Assembly (NCBI RefSeq): GCF_026262505.1 | Contig: NC_067206.1 | Span: 18,993,319-19,057,318 of the forward strand | Reading direction: 5' to 3' | Source: Trichomonas vaginalis G3 | Lineage: Eukaryota; Parabasalia; Trichomonadida; Trichomonadidae | Length of the DNA stretch: 64,000 nucleotides | Shown here: piece after piece, positions 51,060 through 63,698 of the stretch | Numbering within the stretch: the stretch's first letter is position 1 | How the letters are laid out: every line of letters starts with the position of its first letter | Position numbers and translations under genes: made by a program | Notes under the pieces: model-generated | The model's input: only the letters and a program-made list of their open reading frames with translations | The model's database searches: none | Told to the model about the DNA's origin: nothing

Positions 51060-52976
51060 AAACATTCATGACTAACATTACTGTATAACATAAATGTTTT
51101 GTCATGACCTCATCGTATATGTTTTGTCATGATTTCATCGTTAATGTTTTGTCATGATTTCATCGTAAATGTTTTGTCATGATTTCATCGTAAATGTTTT
51201 GTCAAAACTTCATCGTATATGCTTTGTCAAGGTTTCTTCGTAAATGTTTTGTCATGACCTCATCGTAAATGTTTTGTCATGATTTCATCGTAAATGTTTT
51301 GTCAAAACTTCATCGTACATGTTTTGTCATGATTTCATCGTATATGTTTTGTCATGATTTCATCGTTAATGTTTTGTCATGATTTCATCGTAAATGTTTT
51401 GTCATGATTTCATCGTAAATGTTTTGTCATGATTTCATCGTTAATGTTTTGTCATGATTTCATCGTAAATGTTTTGTCATGATTTCATCGTTAATGTTTT
51501 GTCAAAACTTCTTCGTAATGAGTGTAAATGATCCAAAAATAATGTTTATGTTAGAATGTTAGATCTAACACCTTTTCTAACATGTTTTCTAACATGACCT
51601 CATCGTAAATGTTTTGTTATGACCTCATGGAACTTAAACGTATATGTTTTGTCATGACCTCATGGAACTTAAACGTAAATGTTTTGTTATGACCTCATGG
51701 AACTTAAACGTATATGTTTTGTCATGACCTCATCGTAAATGTTTTGTCATGACCTCATCGTAAATGTTTTGTCATGATTTCTTCATCGTATATGCTTTGT
51801 CATGACCTCATGGAACTTAAACGTAAATGTTTTGTCATGATTTCTTCATCGTATATGCTTTGTCAAGGTTTCTTCGTATATGTTTTGTCATGACCTCATC
51901 GTAAATGTTTTGTCATGACCTCATCGTAAATGTTTTGTTATGACCTCATGGAACTTAAACGTAAATGTTTTGTTATGACCTCATCGTAATGAGTGTAAAT
52001 GACCCAAAAATAATGTTTATGTTAGAATGTTAGATCTAACACCTTTTCTAACATGCTTTCTAACATGACCTCATGGAACTTAAACGTAAATGTTTTGTCA
52101 TGACCTCATGGAACTTAAACGTATATGCTTTGTCAAGGTTTCTTCGTATATGTTTTGTCATGACCTCATCGTAAATGTTTTGTTATGACCTCATGGAACT
52201 TAAACGTAAATGTTTTGTTATGACCTCATGGAACTTAAACGTAAATGTTTTGTCATGACCTCATCGTAAATGTTTTGTTATGACCTCATCGTATATGTTT
52301 TGTCATGACCTCATCGTATATGTTTTGTCATGACCTCATGGAACTTAAACGTAAATGTTTTGTTATGACCTCATGGAACTTAAACGTATATGTTTTGTCA
52401 TGACCTCATCGTAAATGTTTTGTCATGACCTCATCGTAAATGTTTTGTCATGATTTCTTCATCGTATATGCTTTGTCAAGGTTTCTTCGTATATGTTTTG
52501 TCATGACCTCATCGTAAATGTTTTGTCATGACCTCATCGTAAATGTTTTGTTATGACCTCATGGAACTTAAACGTAAATGTTTTGTTATGACCTCATCGT
52601 AATGAGTGTAAATGACCCAAAAATAATGTTTATGTTAGAATGTTAGATCTAACACCTTTTCTAACATGCTTTCTAACATGACCTCATGGAACTTAAACGT
52701 AAATGTTTTGTCATGACCTCATGGAACTTAAACGTATATGCTTTGTCAAGGTTTCTTCGTATATGTTTTGTCATGACCTCATCGTAAATGTTTTGTTATG
52801 ACCTCATGGAACTTAAACGTAAATGTTTTGTTATGACCTCATGGAACTTAAACGTAAATGTTTTGTCATGACCTCATCGTAAATGTTTTGTTATGACCTC
52901 ATCGTATATGTTTTGTCATGACCTCATCGTAAATGTTTTGTCATGACCTCATCGTAAATGTTTTGTGAAGAATATA
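51060..52976. repeat. Iteron-like minisatellite, left arm main block
   Basis: About 1.9 kb of ~24-25 bp units built on CATGACCTCATCGTAAATGT plus TTTGT, with alternating variants (CATGATTTCATCGTTAATG, CTCATGGAACTTAAACGTA). It is organised as higher-order blocks of ~610 bp (compare 51900-52330 with 52510-52940). Interspersed cassettes carry GTTAGATCTAAC. No gene. Mirror block in the right arm 57454-58970. Confidence 0.85.
51540..51600. promoter_or_regulatory. GTTAGATCTAAC dyad cassette (example)
   Basis: A conserved ~70-bp cassette: GAGTGTAAATGACCCAAAAA, then TAATGTTTATGTTAGAATG, the perfect 12-bp dyad GTTAGATCTAAC (51558-51569), and TTTTCTAACATG. It recurs in the left arm near 52029, 52642 and 53873, at the centre (55179), and mirrored in the right arm. 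A variant with GGTAGATCTAACC lies between small genes 1 and 2. A protein-binding or transcription-control site is likely, by inference. Confidence 0.5.
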
Positions 52977-53294
52977 ACAACCGCCGGAATTCAGACGGTT
53001 GCTTTTTATACAAAATTCACGCAGGAAAATTCTTGAGTTTTGGTTGAAAGAATACGGTCGAGCCAAAAGTGGCTCAACCTCAAAACAAACATTTTGTGAT
53101 CTTACTAAGACGTTATGAATGAATTCAAAGGTATTTACAAACATCCTGACCTCGTTCATTTTGTTGCTGAATGGTGCTCTGTAAAGTATGCATTTTATGT
53201 CAAAGATATTATGGACTCCATAGACAAGAAAGTTCATGAGAAGTTAGATGAAGAAGAACTCGAAGATACAGTAGAGAATGCAAAACATTTTTGA
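52977..53294 (+). pseudogene. KilA-N domain gene remnant (left arm)
   Basis: Coding signal on the plus strand resembles the KilA-N DNA-binding domain: an N-terminal NRRNSDGCFLYKI-type strand region and a C-terminal KGIYKHPDLVHFVAEWCSVK with FYVKDIMDSIDKKVHEKL. KilA-N proteins are frequent in large DNA viruses and phages and bind DNA. The gene is broken (several breaks). Shorter partial copies follow at about 53337-53440 and 54057-54270, mirrored in the right arm. Confidence 0.55.
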
Positions 53295-53299
53295 CGAAG

Positions 53300-55048
53300 T
53301 GAAGATCTTCACTTCGTCAAAATGTGATGCAAAAACAAGCATTTTATGAGCTTACTAAGGCGTTATGAATGAATTCAAAGGTATTTACATACATCCTGAC
53401 CTCGTTCATTTTGTTGCTGAATTCAGCAAAAATAATGTTTACGTTAATGTTTTCACTGTTACCATGTTACCATGTGCTACCAGGTTAATTAACTTCTCTT
53501 AAAATTACTGACAACATGACATTTTGACAACAGTCCAGGAAATAAACTTCATCGTATATGCTTTGTCATGACTTCTTCGTATATGTTTTGTCATGACCTC
53601 ATCGTATATGCTTTGTCATGACTTCTTCATCGTAATGAACGTAAATGTTTTGTCATGACCTCATCGTATATGCTTTGTCATGACTTCTTCATCGTAATGA
53701 ACGTAAATGTTTTGTCATGACTTCATCGTATATGCTTTGTCAAGGTTTCATCGTAAATGTTTTGTCATGACTTCATCGTATATGCTTTGTCAAGGTTTCA
53801 TCGTATATGCTTTGTCATGACTTCTTCATCATAATGAGCGTAAATGACCCAAAATAATGTTTATGTTAGAATGTTAGATCTAACACGTTTTCTAACCCGA
53901 TAACTAACCTGTTGAATTTTCATACGGAATCTCTTCTCTCGGTTTTCCGAGGGAGGCAATCATATGAGGAAATTCTTCTAAAAGTTCTTTTGTCTGTTGG
54001 TTTTCAAACCAATGATATGCTTGCTTTGTAGAACGAAGAGTATTATAAGGCATTTTGTGAAGAATATAGCAACCGCCGGAATTCAGACGGTTGCTTTTTA
54101 TACAAAATTCACGCAGGAAAATTCTTGAGTTTTGGTTGAAAGAATACGGTCGAGCCAAAAGTGGCTCAACCTCAAAACAAACATTTTGTGATCTTACTAA
54201 GGCGTTATGAATGAATTCAAAGGTATTTACAAACATCCTGACCTCGTTCATTTTGTTGTTGAATTCAGCAAAAATAATGTTTAGGGTAGATGGTTTTTAG
54301 GTGTCACTACGTCACCATGTCACCAGGTTAATTAACTTCTCTTAAAATTACTGACAACATGACATTTTGACAACAGTCCAGGAAATAAACTTCATCGTAT
54401 ATGTTTTGTCATGACTTCATCGTATATGCTTTGTCATGACTTCTTCGTAATGAGTGTAAATGACCCAAAATAATGTTTACGTTAATGTTTTCAGGTTATT
54501 CAATAATTAATTATTTTTGAAGAACTGAAGGTGCTACCATGTTACCATGTGCTACCAGGTTAATTAACTTCTCTGAAAAAGTGTGACAACATGACATTTA
54601 GACAACACAGCAGGATTAATGAGGAAGGTATTTATGAATTATTTTTGAAGAACTGAAGGTGCTACCATGTTACCATGTGCTACCAGGTTAATTAACTTCT
54701 CTGAAAAAATGAGACAACATGACATTTAGACAACACAGCAGGAAATAAACTTCTTCGTATATGCTTTGTCAAACATAAACGTATATGTTTTGTCAAACAT
54801 GAACGTAAATGTTTTATCATGATTTCATCGTATATGTTTTGTCATGATTTCTTCATCGTATATGTTTTGTCATGATTTCATCGAAACTAAACGTATATGC
54901 TTTGTCAAACTTCTTCGTATATGCTTTGTCAAACTTCTTCGTATATGCTTTGTCAAACATGAACGTAAATGTTTTATCATGACTTCATCGTATATGTTTT
55001 GTCATGATTTCATCGTAATGAGTGTAAATGACCCAAAAATAATGTTTA
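53300..55048. repeat. Partial KilA-N copies, short iterons and unique cassettes (left)
   Basis: A mosaic of pieces: two partial KilA-N copies, minisatellite blocks at 53552-53850 and 54755-55020, a small dyad (GACGAAGTGAAGATCTTCAC near 53292-53318), and two ~110-bp repeats containing GGTGCTACCATGTTACCATG (about 54530 and 54658). Apart from the small frame listed separately, no gene is supported. Confidence 0.6.
53904..54053 (-). CDS. Short ORF MPYNTLRS.., left arm
   Basis: 49 residues, RSTKQAYHWFENQQTKELLE in the middle, ending PREEIPYENSTG. The W-F-x-N-x-x-T-K-E-L-L pattern resembles the second half of a KilA-N or related small DNA-binding module. It runs opposite to the neighbouring KilA-N remnant. 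Mirror copy 56426-56575. Could be a real small gene or a further KilA-N fragment. Confidence 0.35.
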   Translation of the reverse strand: MPYNTLRSTKQAYHWFENQQTKELLEEFPHMIASLGKPREEIPYENSTG

Positions 55049-55049
55049 T

Positions 55050-55197
55050 ATCAGATGAAACAGTAAAGTATTATATCTATTAAATCGTCTATGATGTAAA
55101 TTGTGTATAGAATGAAATGAAGGAAGAATGTGTATATCTAATGAAATCCTCTATGTTAGAAAACATGTTAGAAAAGGTGTTAGATCTAACATTCTAA
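55050..55197. other. Unique centre of the palindrome
   Basis: About 150 bp present once (ATCAGATGAAACAGTAAAGT ... GAATGTGTATATCTAATGAA), bounded by the mirror-image arms. It contains no gene and ends next to a GTTAGATCTAAC dyad that belongs to one arm only. It keeps the arms from forming a perfect palindrome. Confidence 0.7.
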
Positions 55198-57140
55198 CAT
55201 AAACATTATTTTTGGGTCATTTACACTCATTACGATGAAATCATGACAAAACATATACGATGAAGTCATGACAAAACATTTACGTTCATGTTTGACAAAG
55301 CATATACGAAGAAGTTTGACAAAGCATATACGAAGAAGTTTGACAAAGCATATACGTTTAGTTTCGATGAAATCATGACAAAACATATACGATGAAATCA
55401 TGATAAAACATATACGATGAAGTCATGACAAAACATTTACGTTCATGTTTGACAAAACATTTACGATGAAGTCATGACAAAGCATATACGTTTAGTTTCG
55501 ATGAAATCATGATAAAACATATACGATGAAATCATGATAAAACATATACGATGAAGTCATGACAAAACATTTACGAAGAAATCATGACAAAACATTTACG
55601 AAGAAGTCTTGACAAAACATTTACGTTCATGTTTGACAAAACATATACGATGAAGTCATGATAAAACATTTACGTTCATGTTTGACAAAACATATACGTT
55701 TATGTTTGACAAAGCATATACGAAGAAGTTTATTTCCTGCTGTGTTGTCTAAATGTCATGTTGTCTCATTTTTTCAGAGAAGTTAATTAACCTGGTAGCA
55801 CATGGTAACATGGTAGCACCTTCAGTTCTTCAAAAATAATTCATAAATACCTTCCTCATTAATCCTGCTGTGTTGTCTAAATGTCATGTTGTCACACTTT
55901 TTCAGAGAAGTTAATTAACCTGGTAGCACATGGTAACATGGTAGCACCTTCAGTTCTTCAAAAATAATTAATTATTGAATAACCTGAAAACATTAACGTA
56001 AACATTATTTTTGGGTCATTTACACTCATTACGAAGAAGTCATGACAAAGCATATACGATGAAGTCATGACAAAACATATACGATGAAGTTTATTTCCTG
56101 GACTGTTGTCAAAATGTCATGTTGTCAGTAATTTTAAGAGAAGTTAATTAACCTGGTGACATGGTGACGTAGTGACACCTAAAAACCATCTACCCTAAAC
56201 ATTATTTTTGCTGAATTCAACAACAAAATGAACGAGATCAGGATGTATGTAAATACCTTTGAATTCATTCATAACGCCTTAGTAAGATCACAAAATGTTT
56301 GTTTTGAGGTTGAGCCACTTTTGGCTCGACCGTATTCTTTCAACCAAAACTCAAGAATTTTCCTGCGTGAATTTTGTATAAAAAGCAACCGTCTGAATTC
56401 CGGCGGTTGCTATATTCTTCACAAAATGCCTTATAATACTCTTCGTTCTACAAAGCAAGCATATCATTGGTTTGAAAACCAACAGACAAAAGAACTTTTA
56501 GAAGAATTTCCTCATATGATTGCCTCCCTCGGAAAACCGAGAGAAGAGATTCCGTATGAAAATTCAACAGGTTAGTTATCGGGTTAGAAAACGTGTTAGA
56601 TCTAACATTCTAACATAAACATTATTTTGGGTCATTTACGCTCATTATGATGAAGAAGTCATGACAAAGCATATACGATGAAACCTTGACAAAGCATATA
56701 CGATGAAGTCATGACAAAACATTTACGATGAAACCTTGACAAAGCATATACGATGAAGTCATGACAAAACATTTACGTTCATTACGATGAAGAAGTCATG
56801 ACAAAGCATATACGATGAGGTCATGACAAAACATATACGAAGAAGTCATGACAAAGCATATACGATGAAGTTTATTTCCTGGACTGTTGTCAAAATGTCA
56901 TGTTGTCAGTAATTTTAAGAGAAGTTAATTAACCTGGTAGCACATGGTAACATGGTAACAGTGAAAACATTAACGTAAACATTATTTTTGCTGAATTCAG
57001 CAACAAAATGAACGAGGTCAGGATGTATGTAAATACCTTTGAATTCATTCATAACGCCTTAGTAAGCTCATAAAATGCTTGTTTTTGCATCACATTTTGA
57101 CGAAGTGAAGATCTTCACTTCGTCAAAAATGTTTTGCATT
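55198..57140. repeat. Right-arm mosaic of iterons and partial KilA-N copies
   Basis: Mirror of 53300-55048: minisatellites at 55200-55735 (longer here than in the left arm) and 56630-56865, duplicated GGTAGCACATGGTAACATGG segments, partial KilA-N copies on the minus strand, and the short ORF at 56426-56575 (plus). The length difference between arms sits mainly in the minisatellites. Confidence 0.65.
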
Positions 57141-57453
57141 CTCTACTGTATCTTCGAGTTCTTCTTCATCTAACTTCTCATGAACTTTCTTGTCTATGGA
57201 GTCCATAATATCTTTGACATAAAATGCATACTTTACAGAGCACCATTCAGCAACAAAATGAACGAGGTCAGGATGTTTGTAAATACCTTTGAATTCATTC
57301 ATAACGCCTTAGTAAGATCACAAAATGTTTGTTTTGAGGTTGAGCCACTTTTGGCTCGACCGTATTCTTTCAACCAAAACTCAAGAATTTTCCTGCGTGA
57401 ATTTTGTATAAAAAGCAACCGTCTGAATTCCGGCGGTTGTTATATTCTTCACA
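57120..57453 (-). pseudogene. KilA-N domain gene remnant (right arm)
   Basis: Mirror copy of 52977-53294 with the same KGIYKHPDLVHFVAEWCSVK and FYVKDIMDSIDKKVHEKL segments on the minus strand. Broken like its partner. See the left-arm entry for the family. Confidence 0.55.
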
Positions 57454-58970
57454 AAACATTTACGATGAGGTCATGACAAAACATTTACGATGAGGTCATG
57501 ACAAAACATATACGATGAGGTCATAACAAAACATTTACGATGAGGTCATGACAAAACATTTACGTTTAAGTTCCATGAGGTCATAACAAAACATTTACGT
57601 TTAAGTTCCATGAGGTCATAACAAAACATTTACGATGAGGTCATGACAAAACATATACGAAGAAACCTTGACAAAGCATATACGTTTAAGTTCCATGAGG
57701 TCATGACAAAACATTTACGTTTAAGTTCCATGAGGTCATGTTAGAAAGCATGTTAGAAAAGGTGTTAGATCTAACATTCTAACATAAACATTATTTTTGG
57801 GTCATTTACACTCATTACGATGAGGTCATAACAAAACATTTACGTTTAAGTTCCATGAGGTCATAACAAAACATTTACGATGAGGTCATGACAAAACATT
57901 TACGATGAGGTCATGACAAAACATATACGAAGAAACCTTGACAAAGCATATACGATGAAGAAATCATGACAAAACATTTACGTTTAAGTTCCATGAGGTC
58001 ATGACAAAGCATATACGATGAAGAAATCATGACAAAACATTTACGATGAGGTCATGACAAAACATTTACGATGAGGTCATGACAAAACATATACGTTTAA
58101 GTTCCATGAGGTCATAACAAAACATTTACGTTTAAGTTCCATGAGGTCATGACAAAACATATACGTTTAAGTTCCATGAGGTCATAACAAAACATTTACG
58201 ATGAGGTCATGTTAGAAAACATGTTAGAAAAGGTGTTAGATCTAACATTCTAACATAAACATTATTTTTGGATCATTTACACTCATTACGAAGAAGTTTT
58301 GACAAAACATTAACGATGAAATCATGACAAAACATTTACGATGAAATCATGACAAAACATTTACGATGAAATCATGACAAAACATTTACGATGAAATCAT
58401 GACAAAACATTTACGATGAAATCATGACAAAACATTAACGATGAAATCATGACAAAACATATACGATGAAATCATGACAAAACATGTACGATGAAGTTTT
58501 GACAAAACATTTACGATGAAATCATGACAAAACATTTACGATGAGGTCATGACAAAACATTTACGAAGAAACCTTGACAAAGCATATACGATGAAGTTTT
58601 GACAAAACATTTACGATGAAATCATGACAAAACATTTACGATGAATTCATGACAAAACATTAACGATGAAATCATGACAAAACATTTACGATGAGGTCAT
58701 GACAAAACATATACGATGAAATCATGACAAAGCATATACGATGAAGAAATCATGACAAAACATTTACGATGAAATCATGACAAAACATTTACGATGAGGT
58801 CATGACAAAACATTTACGATGAAATCATGACAAAACATGTACGATGAAATCATGACAAAACATTAACGATGAAATCATGACAAAACATTTACGATGAATT
58901 CATGACAAAACATTAACGATGAAATCATGACAAAACATATACGATGAGGTCATGACAAAACATTTATGTT
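57454..58970. repeat. Iteron-like minisatellite, right arm main block
   Basis: Mirror of 51060-52976: ACAAAACATTTACGATGAGG plus TCATG units with the same variants and GTTAGATCTAAC cassettes (near 57765 and 58239). It is about 400 bp shorter than the left block and the higher-order pattern differs, so the arrays change length independently. Confidence 0.85.
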
Positions 58971-59038
58971 ATACAGTAATGTTAGTCATGAATGTTTGTC
59001 CTAAGTGTTGGCGTTAGTGTTGAAAAATAATGTTTGTC

Positions 59039-59743
59039 CTACATGAAGCCGTACAAGCGTTTGAATTTGTTTATGCATAAAATTACTCTCTTGTTTTCTG
59101 TATCTATCATACAAACATAAGCATCACCTGTTTTTGTAAAGTTTATATGAAGTTTTCGATAGTTAAGACCTGTATAATAATAGAATGCGTCCTCATTCTC
59201 AACATAGTAGTAGAACTCAAACGAATGCTTACCATAATCTGTTATTTCAACAGCTTCGTCAGATATTTCATCAACGAACTCATAAACTATATCGCCATAC
59301 TTGCTTTTATTTCTATTGTTTTCAGATCTAGAACACCAACGAAGGTTTGAGATTCTGTTGTCCGTTCTATCATGATTTATATGGTCTATTTCTTTCAAAT
59401 TGTTTGGATTTTCAATCCACTGTTCTGCAATAATTCTATGCTTTAAATGCGTTTTGTTGTTTAAACTAAGCTCAATATAACCATGATTATTTAAGCATTC
59501 ACTCTTAATATGTTTGTTTTTCTTTCGACGAATAGTAAAAGGATATGTCGTACAAATCTCATAATCTTCATGATTTCTCAATGTTTCCCATTGAGTTTGT
59601 TCCCCACTAACGTTCTCATTGACGTCCTCAATATCTTCTTCCTCACTGAACTCGTCAATATTTTCACTAGCTCCTTCTGTAATGTTTTCATCGGCATTGT
59701 CATTGACTTCTTCTGTAATGTTAGATGTTGTTGTTTCGCTCAT
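59039..59743 (-). CDS. NUMOD4/HNH endonuclease, right-arm copy (looks whole)
   Basis: 234 residues. 1-50: acidic, threonine/asparagine rich (MSETTTSNITEEVNDNADEN). 51-80: NUMOD4-like WETLRNHEDYEICTTYPFTI. About 85-150: NHGYIELSLNNKTHLKHRI then the HNH_3 core, EIDHINHDRTDNRISNLRWC with the D-H and N/H metal and nick-site residues. 155-234: a beta-rich tail of unknown type (SFEFYYYVENEDAFYYYTG). Homing-type nuclease probably involved in spread or in maintaining the element. Divergent from the gene at 59831. Confidence 0.8.
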   Translation of the reverse strand: MSETTTSNITEEVNDNADENITEGASENIDEFSEEEDIEDVNENVSGEQTQWETLRNHEDYEICTTYPFTIRRKKNKHIKSECLNNHGYIELSLNNKTHLKHRIIAEQWIENPNNLKEIDHINHDRTDNRISNLRWCSRSENNRNKSKYGDIVYEFVDEISDEAVEITDYGKHSFEFYYYVENEDAFYYYTGLNYRKLHINFTKTGDAYVCMIDTENKRVILCINKFKRLYGFM

Positions 59744-59830
59744 GTTCTTTCACTAATGTTAAAAGTTATGTTGTACGAATTTTGAACAGAATTTAGAGCA
59801 GTTATGAAACAATGAAGTATTTTTAAGCTA

Positions 59831-60418
59831 TTGAAAGGAACTATGAGAGTGAAGTACATGACAGCAATGACAAAAGGAACTAATATCAAACCTAATGAAA
59901 TCGCTCACGAGGACATAGAGCTTAACAAGTACTTTGTGGAGTATCTTATAAGTGAAGAGTATGTAAGACCTTACTTCATGTTTGACAGCATGAATGAGGA
60001 TGTTATTTCATGGTTAAAGAATATAAGCAATGTTTTCGGTAAGTACGTCATAGATGACAAAGGTCTTGTTGTATTTTATGAGACAGCAATACGAACACAG
60101 GAACTAATGGATATTATGCACTCAACAGCAAAGAAAGGATTTAGTACTATTGGCATGAATGAACATTGCAGGAATGACATATACAACCTATGCTCACGAA
60201 AGCCTTACACAAAAGCAATACAAATGATAGAACATAAGTGTCTAAGGTCAGCAAATGAAATCATTACTGTCAGTGGTTATGAAAGAACTGTTAGCAAAGA
60301 TGAGTGGAAACAGCTATTCATATTAAGGAAGGACGTTGCTGAACTAGTTAAACCTGTTGCACAAACATTGTTTCAGATAAGACCAGCAATGACTAAGAAC
60401 CTTGACCTTAGTCAATGA
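59831..60418 (+). CDS. Gene upstream of helicase (right arm)
   Basis: Right-arm copy of 49652-50227, with the same MKGTMRVKYMTAMTKGTNIK start and the VRPYFMFDSMNED segment. Its end differs slightly from that of the left copy, and it overlaps the helicase gene start. Function not established; weak primase-like resemblance only. Confidence 0.45.
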   Translation: MKGTMRVKYMTAMTKGTNIKPNEIAHEDIELNKYFVEYLISEEYVRPYFMFDSMNEDVISWLKNISNVFGKYVIDDKGLVVFYETAIRTQELMDIMHSTAKKGFSTIGMNEHCRNDIYNLCSRKPYTKAIQMIEHKCLRSANEIITVSGYERTVSKDEWKQLFILRKDVAELVKPVAQTLFQIRPAMTKNLDLSQ

Positions 60419-62413
60419 GACCATAGAGGTTGAAGATAATGACATGAAAGAACTAGGAATGAATGAGAGAAGTTGTGAAGGATGTTTGAGTCAAAACACA
60501 TGGTTCTTCAGAGCTGTTAAGAAACTTAGTAAAGAACGACAGAAATATTTTATAGAGAAGTATTGCAAAGGACATGTAAATGAATTGCTTGAAATAGAAC
60601 TTAGAGACACTTTCACACTAAAGGACTTGAGAAGAAATAAGTACATGAGTGAAGAAGGTATTGACATAGTTAGTGTTATAAATGACTTAAGAAGATGTGT
60701 TGTCGTTATTGACGGAGCACGTATGACATATCTAGTGAAAGATTATGATGGAATACGAGACACAACAACACTTGTGTCAGTAGATAGCAAGGAATTCAAT
60801 AAGCTCATGAAGAGTGTTTATGTAGGACGTATTGAGGAGAAGGATGTGAACGCACTGATGATTTATGAAGCGGGTCAGAACAAGAACTATCTTATGAAGT
60901 CAGCATGAGATTCTTTGACGAAAGAGATGACATTTACAGCTATTTCAGAGGATATGAGTATGAGGTACTGAATGAAGTAGATGAAAGCGTTATTGAAGGA
61001 TATTTGAAACATGTTCACGATGTCATATGTAATGAGGATGAAGAGCTTTATGAGTATGTTTTGAACTGGTTCGCCTACATCGTTCAAAATCCTTGTGGAA
61101 AGACTGGAACAGTACTTTTGTTAATAGGAAGCAAGGAACTGGTAAGAATGTACTTAGTAATGTTCTATGCGAGCTCATTAGCAAGTACGCCAACAATAAT
61201 ATAACGGCAATAGAGAATGTGGTTGGTAGATTCAATGCTGCTATTGAGAACATGAAGCTCATCGTATGCAATGAACTAAGCTCATGCGATACGTCTAAGG
61301 TCATGAACCACGACGCACTAAAGTCAATAGTAACAGAGACTCAGTTGGACTTAAATCAGAAGTGTCAGCCAGTAAGAAAGATAGAGAATGTTTGTAATAT
61401 CATCATGATATCTAACAACTTCAACTCAGTAAAGATTGACAAAGACGACAGAAGATTTGTTGTCATTGACGTAAGCAGCAGATACAAAGGAAATTACGAA
61501 TATTTCTCAAATCTCATTGAAAGCTTTAATGAAGAGTTTTATTCAAACTTACTGACGTACTTCATGAGGAAAGATTTAAGTGAATTTGATGTAAGGAAGA
61601 TACCATTCACCAGGGCTAAACAAGAACTCATCGAAATGAACAAAACACCTTACCAAATGTTTTACGAGGAGTTCTATGAAAAGTTTGTATCCGGATGGAA
61701 TTGTACAGAGTGCTACAGAAGATATAAAGAATTTGCGAAGGAGAATGAATTCTTTGCATGTAGTTCAAATGTATTTGGTGGCAGATGAGAGAATTTGTGA
61801 AGAGAAGTAGAAAGCGAGACGCTTCTGCAAGAAGTTATATTTACGAAGCAAGTATGATATTAGAAGGTCGTGGAAAGAAAGAAACAGTGAATTATGAGGA
61901 AGTGCTTGAAAAATTCATGGAGTACATGGGAAGCAATATAACATACAACAAAGACATATACAGTGAGTTTAAGTACTATGTGAACAGCATGAGATTGAAG
62001 TAATGAGTAAAGGAGACTTTGAAACGCTTATGAAAGACAGTGAGGAGGTCGTTCATGAGAACAGTGATGAAATAGTTCATGAGAACAGTGAGGAGGTCAT
62101 ACATGAGAACAGTGATGAAATAGTTCATGAGAACAGTGAGGAGGTCATACATGAGAACAGTGTTGAAATCGTTCATGATGTCGTTCGTGAAGAAGCCATT
62201 GCAACAAAGAATGAGATAAAGGATTTCATAGAACTTAACAAGGAGGAGTTTAAAGAAGGCTATGAAGTGAAAAGATGTGAAGAAGATTTCTTGGCGTATT
62301 TGAAGAAAAAGAGACTAAAGCCAGTGGCTCAAAATAAGTTTCAATCGATGTTTGAAAAGAAACGTTTGAGCTATGGTGGTGTAAGAAGCACATATTACTT
62401 TGTTAAGAAGTGA
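60402..62413 (+). pseudogene. D5-type SF3 helicase, right-arm copy (broken)
   Basis: Same gene as 47640-49655 with about four breaks. Walker A (QGTGKNVLS), KLIVCNELSS, NIIMISNNF and DDRRFVVID are all still recognisable, as is the EEVIHEN repeat, so decay is recent. Confidence 0.8.
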
Positions 62414-62995
62414 GGACATTTATTTTTGTCGTTAGTGTTGGAGTTTTGTATTTGTTGTTAGTGAGAGAATAAATTAAATCATGAACTTTGCCATGGTCTC
62501 TGTCCCTAGTAGTTTTCATTAAGTTCTGGAAATAATGAAAGTCATAAACTTTGCCATGGTCTCTGTCCCTAGTAGTTTTCATTATCTCACAGAGTTAATG
62601 AAAGTCATACTTTCTATCAGATGAAGCATGTAGATGAACATAATGAAAGTTAGTGGGTTTGCCACGAGTTATGAATAAAATATTGGCATATTAGATGAGA
62701 TAGCTGATGAAACAGATGAAGATAAATTAAATCTTGGACTTTGCCACACTCTGTCCCTAGTTCCTCAAAATCCTTGACAACGTTGCTTAGAAATTTTGGT
62801 TCAAAACCTCATCTGATTTTAATCTGTTATGCTACCTGTTAAGTTTCGCGAGATTATAAATGTCATGGAGTTATATAAAAAGGAGGGACAGCTAGGGACA
62901 CTGGAAGTACTTGTAAGGCTATCTGTTAAGATTGCATGAAATACTAAAAAGTCATGAAATCCATTATCGCTGTGCTAGCTTCACCTTAGAGTAAA

Positions 62996-63238
62996 ATGAC
63001 AAATAAAGTCACTGAAGCAATGAAACAAAAGTTTTTGGTAGAATACATTAAATCAGGAACTATTCCAGAAGGTTTTTACATTCATACTATGAAGGATGGT
63101 AGAGTTCAGTTTAGAAAGATAAAGCAACCATTAGATAAAGAAGGAATTTTGAGAAAGATTAAACTTCATGAGGACAACATTGCTGAACTTAAGAAGAAGT
63201 TAGAAGAGTTGGAGAAAGCAGACGACAGTGAGGAATAA
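62996..63238 (+). CDS. Small conserved gene 2 of the palindrome (right)
   Basis: 80-residue copy identical to the one at 46815-47057, with the KKLEELEKAD coiled-coil end. Kept open in both arms, which suggests either a constraint or very recent duplication. Function unknown. Confidence 0.5.
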   Translation: MTNKVTEAMKQKFLVEYIKSGTIPEGFYIHTMKDGRVQFRKIKQPLDKEGILRKIKLHEDNIAELKKKLEELEKADDSEE

Positions 63239-63377
63239 AGCAATGAATTCAACAGGGTAGAAATGAGGGTAGAAATGAGGTTAGATCTACCCTTCTACCC
63301 TAAATATATTTTTGGGCTATGTTTTCATACGTGTGAGGGTGGTGATATCATTAATTTTTAAGTTTATTTTTATATAA

Positions 63378-63698
63378 ATGACGAAAACTATTGAGATAAC
63401 AAACTACAACGGTCATGAGTTCAAGAATTTGTTCTTCGTTCCTCGTGAAAATACATTCTATCAGATACGAGGGAGAAAGGGTAAAATTAGTTTGAGCGTT
63501 TATGAAGGAATGAAGAATGGAAAGTTTATACAAGCATACGATACAAACGGTAAACGTGTTTCATTAGCTTTGTCAAAACTTACTAACATTCATTTTGACA
63601 GTGACTTTGACCTATATGAAGAAGAAAGTGAGTCAGAAGATTATGAGCTGTTATGTGAAGCACAGCAATGGGAGGAGTTGCAATACTTTTGTAAGTGA
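63378..63698 (+). CDS. Small conserved gene 1 of the palindrome (right)
   Basis: 106-residue copy identical to the one at 46355-46675. Outermost gene of the arm, about 220 bp from the terminus. Function unknown. Confidence 0.5.
   Translation: MTKTIEITNYNGHEFKNLFFVPRENTFYQIRGRKGKISLSVYEGMKNGKFIQAYDTNGKRVSLALSKLTNIHFDSDFDLYEEESESEDYELLCEAQQWEELQYFCK

Noticed and set aside
52941-53237. Minus-strand 98-residue frame in the palindrome
   Set aside because: It lies antisense to the KilA-N-like coding signal, which has recognisable motifs on the other strand.
51060-58970. CRISPR array
   Set aside because: Units are contiguous ~24-bp minisatellite repeats without unique spacers, no cas genes, and the genome is eukaryotic.
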